Shown piece by piece: positions 19,574 to 24,404 of a DNA stretch of 24,404 nucleotides. Below the pieces are notes generated by a model, which ran no database searches, was not told the DNA's origin, and was given only the letters and a program-made list of their open reading frames with translations. The first letter of the stretch is position 1, and the number at the start of each line of letters is the position of its first letter. Source of the stretch: Entophlyctis helioformis. Taxonomy: Eukaryota > Chytridiomycota > Chytridiomycetes > Chytridiales > Chytriomycetaceae. The stretch covers positions 1-24,404 of the forward strand of contig JAHLKH010000283.1 in the NCBI GenBank assembly GCA_025526915.1, given 5' to 3'. A program made the position numbers and the translations under genes.

Positions 19574-21001
19574 TCATGGATGGGTTGCCGAGACGATAGA
19601 CGACGGCAGGCCGTGGCCAGCGAGCACCCATCGGTTGAGGAACAGCGCGGCAAGATCCTCGGCAGTCGCGTCGCGTCGCGTCGGCACGCACTTGACAAGC
19701 TTTGTCAGGCGATCCACAACCACAAACAGAGCGTCGTTGCCCTCGTCCGACATGGGCAGCAAGGCAATGTCGCAGGCCACAGACTGGAAGCGGTCGGCAG
19801 GGATGGGCAGCTGGTGCAGCAGACCGGCTGGCGCCTGTGTCGACGAGTTGAACCGTTGGCAGGCGTCGCACGAGCCCACAAAGCGGCCGACCGACGCAGC
19901 CATGTCCGGCCAGTAGTAATGCGCACGCAGACGGCGAGCAGTGCGGGCTTGTCCCTGGTGGCCGGCATGGGCCGGCTCATGGTACGAGGTGAGCAGGTCG
20001 GTGCGCACTTGACCCTCTGGGACGTACATCGACCCTCGTAGAACCACAGGCCGTCGACCAGCTCGAGCTTGGCTGCCAACAGACGCTCCTGTGCAGCAGC
20101 ATCAGCAGGATTGGCCTTCCAGCGAGCGACGCTGAGCAGGAACGGATCAGCAGCCAGCAGCGGGCGGATGCGAGCAGTGATGCCAGAGGTGACCGACGTC
20201 ATGGCAGACACTTCAACCGTCGAGCGGCAGCGGGCCAGTGCGGAGCAACAGTCACATGGCGCGACAGCATGTCAGCCAGGTTGTTGTCGCCCCCCTGGAT
20301 GTACTGGACCACAGCATCAAACTCTTGCAGCTCCATGATCCAGCGAGCCTGGCGGTACGACAGCTTGGGCTGCGTCGAGATCCAGCGCAGCGAGGCATGG
20401 TCGGTGTGGATGGTGAAGTGCACGCTGAGCAGGTAGTGCCGGTACTTGTCGCAGGTGTCCATGATCGCCAGCATCTCGCGCTCGTGGGTCGTGTAGTTGC
20501 ATTCTGCATCGTTGAGCTTGCGCGAGTAGAACGAGACTGGATGGATCTTGGCTGTGCCGTCTGCATCGACATGCTTCTGGCCAATCCAGCCACCAATGGC
20601 AAACTCGGATGCGTTCACACAGCTATGATCCAGTCCCTGCACAAGCACGTCTGCCCTGACACGATGAGATGCACTGTCCTTGAGCTGCATCTTGACCATG
20701 GTGCGCTCCAAGCCATCTTGCATCTGCGCAATCACTCCAAAGTCAAGGCCAAGGAGCAGGATCTGATGGATATGGTCGATGCCCAGCAGTATGGCATTGC
20801 CATGTGGCTGGAGAATGTCACGCAATACTCTTCTGAACAGTGGGCATGAGCCAGGTGTTGGGCAGTACTGCACGAGATGCTTGAGTTCATGGTAGACTCG
20901 CAGGATTGAATGGGGATGCATGCCTGCAGAAGGCGCTTGAGAGCAGCAAAGGCAAGGTCGCAGATTGGATAGACTGCAAACGCAGTGGCGTGCCATGGCA
21001 C
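19574..21001 (-). pseudogene. Decayed Ty3/gypsy-type pol fragment (RNase H, integrase)
   Basis: Remnant of an LTR-retrotransposon polyprotein, without visible LTRs. From 5' on the minus strand: a weak reverse-transcriptase-like or connection region (LAFAALKRLLQACIP near 20940, in a different frame from what follows); an RNase H domain (about 20610-20240: ASEFAIGGWIGQ, HPVSFYSRKLNDAE, THEREMLAIMDT, HTDHASLRW, NNLADMLSRH); then an integrase (about 20180-19580) with an HHCC zinc finger (YHEPAH...CDACQ) and the start of the catalytic core (CDIALLP, DALFVVVDRLTKL). At least two frameshifts break it, near 20205 and 20030. The first RNase H Asp appears to be Asn. The core stops before its second Asp (GLPSSIVS then divergent). 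It ends 33 bp past the stop codon of the b561 fusion gene. It cannot be functional. Confidence 0.85.
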
Positions 21002-21786
21002 AAACGCCGTGACTTACACCATGGCAGTCTTGTTGGCCATGTTGAGATGGATGATGTCAATCGTGGCAACGACTCCAAGGACAGCTGCAAGACGAGTCTC
21101 TGGCAGGCTGTGTGTCAGTGACAAGACCACAACACAGGTTGACAGGCAGCGAGATGCGCGGTGAACGCGTGCAGACTTCCCTTGGACGCGGAGCCATCGC
21201 CAGGCGAGAGACATGACCAAGGCTGCTGCCACTCGTCACTGGGAAGCCGACTGTCTGCATGAGAAGCAGGCTGAAGCAGGCTGAAGCAGGCAGGCAAGCG
21301 GATGCCTGCAAGACCTCGCCCTCGGCATGGACTTGGTGTGCGGCAACGGCTCCCATGAACTCATACATGCTGAGTGGGTCGCTGATGCTGGTGAGTGTTG
21401 AGCCAGCGGCATTTCGACTGGATGTGCGGCTTGTCCGTGAACCTGTGCGACAGGCAAGCAGATCCGAGCAGTGCTGGCAACAACAGCTGGCGTCTGCAAA
21501 CCACAAACACTCTCATGCTTGCTGTCGTCTCCAAACAGGCACATCGGCCATATCATGTCTGGTTCAAAAGCATGGAAGACAGCAGCAGTGTGTGTCGTTG
21601 TGAACGCGAGTGCCTCTGCCAGTTGGTTTGCTCTTCCACGTGCTGTCTTTGTGTGGCTCGCTGTTCTGCAAGATCGCTCTTCTCTGGCTGAATGATGCAA
21701 GTGATGATGCTTCACTGATCAAGAGACATGGAGTTGAATGCAGGCAGCATCAACACGGTTGGACGGCTGGCCCTATGTCCAGATAT
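21002..21786. other. Gene-poor interval
   Basis: I see no supportable gene. Open frames on both strands are short, rich in Ser/Cys/Ala and lack recognisable motifs or linked splice sites. A direct repeat of GCAGGCTGAA units lies at about 21264-21295. The interval may contain more decayed retroelement sequence from the adjacent fragment, but nothing readable. Confidence 0.5.
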
Positions 21787-23481
21787 TCAAAGGACGTGGT
21801 GCCTGCCGTAAGGACTGCTGCGATTAGGAGAAGAAAGTTCGAGTGGTTCGATGGCCCTTGGCGATATGGGTGCAATGGGATTGATGTGCGCAGTCGATGC
21901 CTCCATGATGGGATACTGCTGGTACGCTGGATTGAACGACGATCTAGCCTCAGCAATCAGGTACATCTGGTCGGGATCGTCTGAGCCAGACGCGCGCGCG
22001 CCAGATCCAGAGGCAGAACCAGACGAGGCAGCAATCTTGACGGGCGGCAGCTCAGAAAGCTGCGAACGGTTGTCAGCTGGCATGGCTTGGATGTACGATG
22101 TCTGTTCCTTGGGCTCTTGGTACAGGCTCTTGTCGAGCACGACAGCTGGGGACGGGACAGCCATGTTCGCAGTCGATGGCGCTGAAAGATGCACAGATCC
22201 ACCGGCAGAAGAAGGTCGTGTCTGGCAGAGCGAGGGGATCCAGTAGACGCTGCGTATCCAGCCGAGGGAGAGGACACAGAGGACAACACAGATGCTGATG
22301 CGATCGATACGGGTCGAGGGAACACGACAGCATCAGGGGCAGTTCCAACCGGCGTAGATGCACCAGTTGAAAGGGCAGCTGCAACGGCGTGATGGATCGC
22401 TGCAGGAGCAGGAGCAGGAGCAGGAGCAGGAATGGCAGCAGGAGCAGGAGTTGCCACATTGACCGAGGAGCTTGATGGCGCATTGCCACCATCGTTCATC
22501 TGTTGTCCTCTGGCGGGTCTGGCTACAGGCTTGAGCTCCACGGTATTGGCAGAGAGAGCAACGTTGGCTGGCCGGGGAGACTTGACGGCAGGCTTGGGAA
22601 CAGGTATGGCAACAGGCATGGCAGCAGGCTTGTCACTGCTGGACGCCAACAAAGGTGACGTGATGACCAACGCGGCGGCTGTTGGGACATTGAGAGGCGA
22701 CTCCTTGGGCTGGGCTTCGAGTCCATTCTCGAGCAGGTCGTCGGCGTCCTTTTTGTTGCGGGCACCGCCGAACCAGCCCCTAGTGTAGGCGAGCACGGCA
22801 AGACCGATAGCGACCAAAATGGCAACGATGATGCCAACAATCAGGCTGATGGGCGTTCCGCCGCTTGCGCTGTGCACCAAACGATTCGAGTCGATTGCGT
22901 CAGTCGTCCACGCGTGGCGTTGATGCACAAGAAAAGGCGGGTCGTGCAGGCTATACAGGCCCGTGCTCGCCCGTTCACACAGAGAAGGCGAGCAAGATGA
23001 TGTGCAGCAAGGAACAGCAGCAGTGCTTGGTAGAGGGTACTCACGCTGGCTCTTCAACCTGGATAAACGAGTTGGGGCAGGTGCCGCTGGCGCTGCGCTG
23101 GACAAGGCTCGGCGGGACAGCAGTAACGTACAGTCTGCACTGCGAGTTGCAGTTTGTCGACATGCAGCCATAGCCTCTGACCAACTGCTTGTCCGCCGAG
23201 AGCGTCCAGTACTGCGAGTTGGAGATGGCAGCGATACCGCTGCCGGCTCTGGCGGCAGCATCACCAGTCAGACAGACGATGGGGTCGCCAAAGTTGGTCA
23301 CTTCGATGACGGCCCACGAGAGCACCCGCGAGCAAGTCGGGCCGCCGAGCTCGGTGATGTTGGCGTTGATCGACGCAGCGACGAGCGTTGGTGCAAAGAG
23401 AAGCACGGCCGCAACCGCGGCAGCGACGGACGACTTGAGGCTCGAGCGAGGGGCCGCAGCAGAAGCAGCAGACTTGGCCAT
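21787..23481 (-). CDS. Single-pass membrane protein with Cys-rich ectodomain, unknown function
   Basis: Not recognised. Three exons (23481-23045, 22869-22311, 22221-21787) give 476 residues. Residues 1-40 look like a signal peptide (basic start, then VAAAVAAVLLFAPTLVAA). The ectodomain (about 40-150) has six cysteines (including GYGCMSTNCNSQCRLY) and an NIT glycosylation site. One transmembrane helix follows (ISLIVGIIVAILVAIGLAVLAY) with a basic stop (TRGWFGGARNKK), then a long cytosolic tail of Ala/Pro/Ser repeats ((AP)n near 22400-22440) and a final Ser-rich part with YxxP-like tyrosines. Intron 1 is GTGAGT...CACAG, 175 nt. Intron 2 (GTATCG...TGCCAG, 89 nt, phase 0) is inferred because the reading frame changes there; a single-base frameshift near 22215 is the alternative. 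The layout resembles fungal wall-stress sensors in topology only. Confidence 0.65.
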
Positions 23482-23742
23482 GACAGTCAGATGCAAGCGG
23501 TGGTGAAGGGAGACGCAGCTCGTGCACGATCTGGTCTTTGAAAATTTGCCTTGGGCAGCGCCATGGCAACACACATGGCAGCCGCTGGCCAATCAAATGC
23601 GATGTGGCTGATCGATGTCCATGAGGCTGTCTGCTGTCAGCATCACGTGACTGTGGCCATTGCAGCCTCTCCTTGGAGTCAGGATGGTTTTCTTGCCTCC
23701 ATCTTGCAAACATCGGTTCGATCGTGACTTCCAACAGCGGCC
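23482..23742. promoter_or_regulatory. Divergent promoter with TCACGTGAC box
   Basis: A 261-bp interval between two divergent genes. TCACGTGAC, with a CACGTG core at 23644-23649, lies about 95 bp before the plus-strand start. No clear TATA box is visible. The same core occurs in two other divergent promoters of this window. Confidence 0.5.
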
Positions 23743-23746
23743 ATGA
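23684..23746 (+). other. Candidate upstream ORF overlapping the next start codon
   Basis: An ATG at 23684 opens a 20-codon frame whose TGA (23744-23746) overlaps the downstream ATG (23743-23745) as ATGA. If the mRNA starts upstream of 23684, the short ORF would precede the main one and could limit it or feed it by reinitiation. The peptide has no recognisable feature. Confidence 0.4.
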
Positions 23747-24404
23747 GCAACAGCGGCAGTGGCGGCGCAGCTGGGAACCCAGGGGGACCAAAACCCAATG
23801 CGTACTTCTTCCTCGATAGGAACATGCCCTGCGGCGAAGACTATGCAGGCTTCCCGATCGTCTTGTATTCTTCCAGTAGTGAAGCACAAACGTTAGCAAG
23901 GCAGATCCTCGCCAACCTTGCCAACGTTGAGGGGGAGTTCTTCAACGACTACGGCTGCTCATCAGCAACCGTGCGTCCAGCACTCGACTCGTTGCGCTAC
24001 CAGTCGTCGCTCAGATGCTCCGAGTTAGTCGACGAGGCGCTCAAGATTGGGGCTAAGCCGTTGCCAGAGGCAGGCAGCAAGAACCCCATCCTGTGCCCGG
24101 ACCGCTGTGACCTTGCAGTATCGACGTTCAAGATGGTGCTCCGCAACGCCACAGCCTGCCCATCTGCCTGGACTCAAGCCATGGACAACCGCAACAACAC
24201 CATCGATCGTTACGAGACGTACTGCAAGTCGATAGGCCCGCAGAGCGGCAATACGTGCAACAAAGGTGCAGTCTTTGAGCGCGACCTGTGCGGTAAGTGG
24301 CCTCTGCTCTTGCTCTCCTCCTGCCAGTCTGTCAGTCTGCCTCTGCCCCCTCTGCTCTGCGTGCTTTGGTTGTGGTGGTTGTGGTTGTGCACCAGCGGTT
24401 GATG
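23743..24404 (+). CDS. Cysteine-rich protein, 5' exon (partial), unknown function
   Basis: Not recognised. Exon 1 runs from 23743 to 24292 (183 codons and one base) and ends at GTAAGT. The rest of the window is intron-like pyrimidine-rich DNA, with a possible acceptor (CACCAG) in the last ten bases, so the gene continues beyond the window. After a Gly/Ser-rich start (MSNSGSGGAAGNPGG) the protein has ten cysteines (for example GYDYGC-like FNDYGC, LRCSEL, ILCPDRCDL, ATACPSAW, TYCKSIG, NTCNKG, RDLCG) and NAT and NNT glycosylation sites, suggesting an extracellular domain. No signal peptide is seen at this start, so the start may be wrong or an earlier exon may be missing. Codon use and GC match the neighbours. 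Confidence 0.6.

Noticed and set aside
20238..20849. 203-residue plus-strand open frame in the retroelement region
   Set aside because: The minus strand carries recognisable RNase H motifs here, so the plus frame is a shadow.

Overview
The window looks like nuclear DNA of a GC-rich, intron-rich eukaryote with compact genes. An early-diverging (chytrid-like) fungus fits best. The reasons are short introns (mostly 60-150 nt) with GTGAGT/GTAAGT-type donors and CTGAC-like branch sites, a fungal-type beta-carbonic anhydrase, and a SCAMP and an MscL, which are absent from most model yeasts. The lineage is inferred; no rRNA or other marker is present.

Layout. 1-1269 (+): 3' part of a beta-carbonic anhydrase. 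1422-3286: two head-to-head MscL-type mechanosensitive channel genes forming a near-perfect inverted duplication around a shared 348-bp promoter. 3427-7743 (-): a six-exon gene for an unrecognised protein of about 1,310 residues with three copies of a tryptophan-based module. 8280-10975 (+): the atypical kinase RIO1, four exons, one intron apparently GC-AG. 11074-12432 (-): a predicted mitochondrial protein with a 25-nt microexon. It starts 54 bp from a SCAMP gene (12487-13923, +). 14189-16011 (-): a seven-exon Rab6/Ypt6 GTPase. 16182-19541 (+): a large redox protein joining signal peptide, DOMON, cytochrome b561, cytochrome b5 and an FAD/NAD(P)H reductase. 19574-about 21000 (-): a decayed Ty3/gypsy-type pol fragment. 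21002-21786: no supportable gene. 21787-23481 (-): a single-pass membrane protein. 23743-end (+): the 5' exon of a cysteine-rich protein running off the window.

Gene arrangement. Genes alternate in strand, so they share short divergent promoters and converge tail to tail. Three of the divergent promoters carry CACGTG boxes. SCAMP and Rab6 both act in Golgi/endosome trafficking, and the b561 fusion, MscL and the two right-hand genes are membrane or surface proteins, but no operon-like pathway is implied.

The two most notable items are the DOMON-b561-b5-reductase fusion, which could carry electrons from NAD(P)H across a membrane in one polypeptide, and the exon-encoded repeat module in the 3427-7743 gene. 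All splice sites, identities and alignments were worked out by eye from the sequence; no database was searched.
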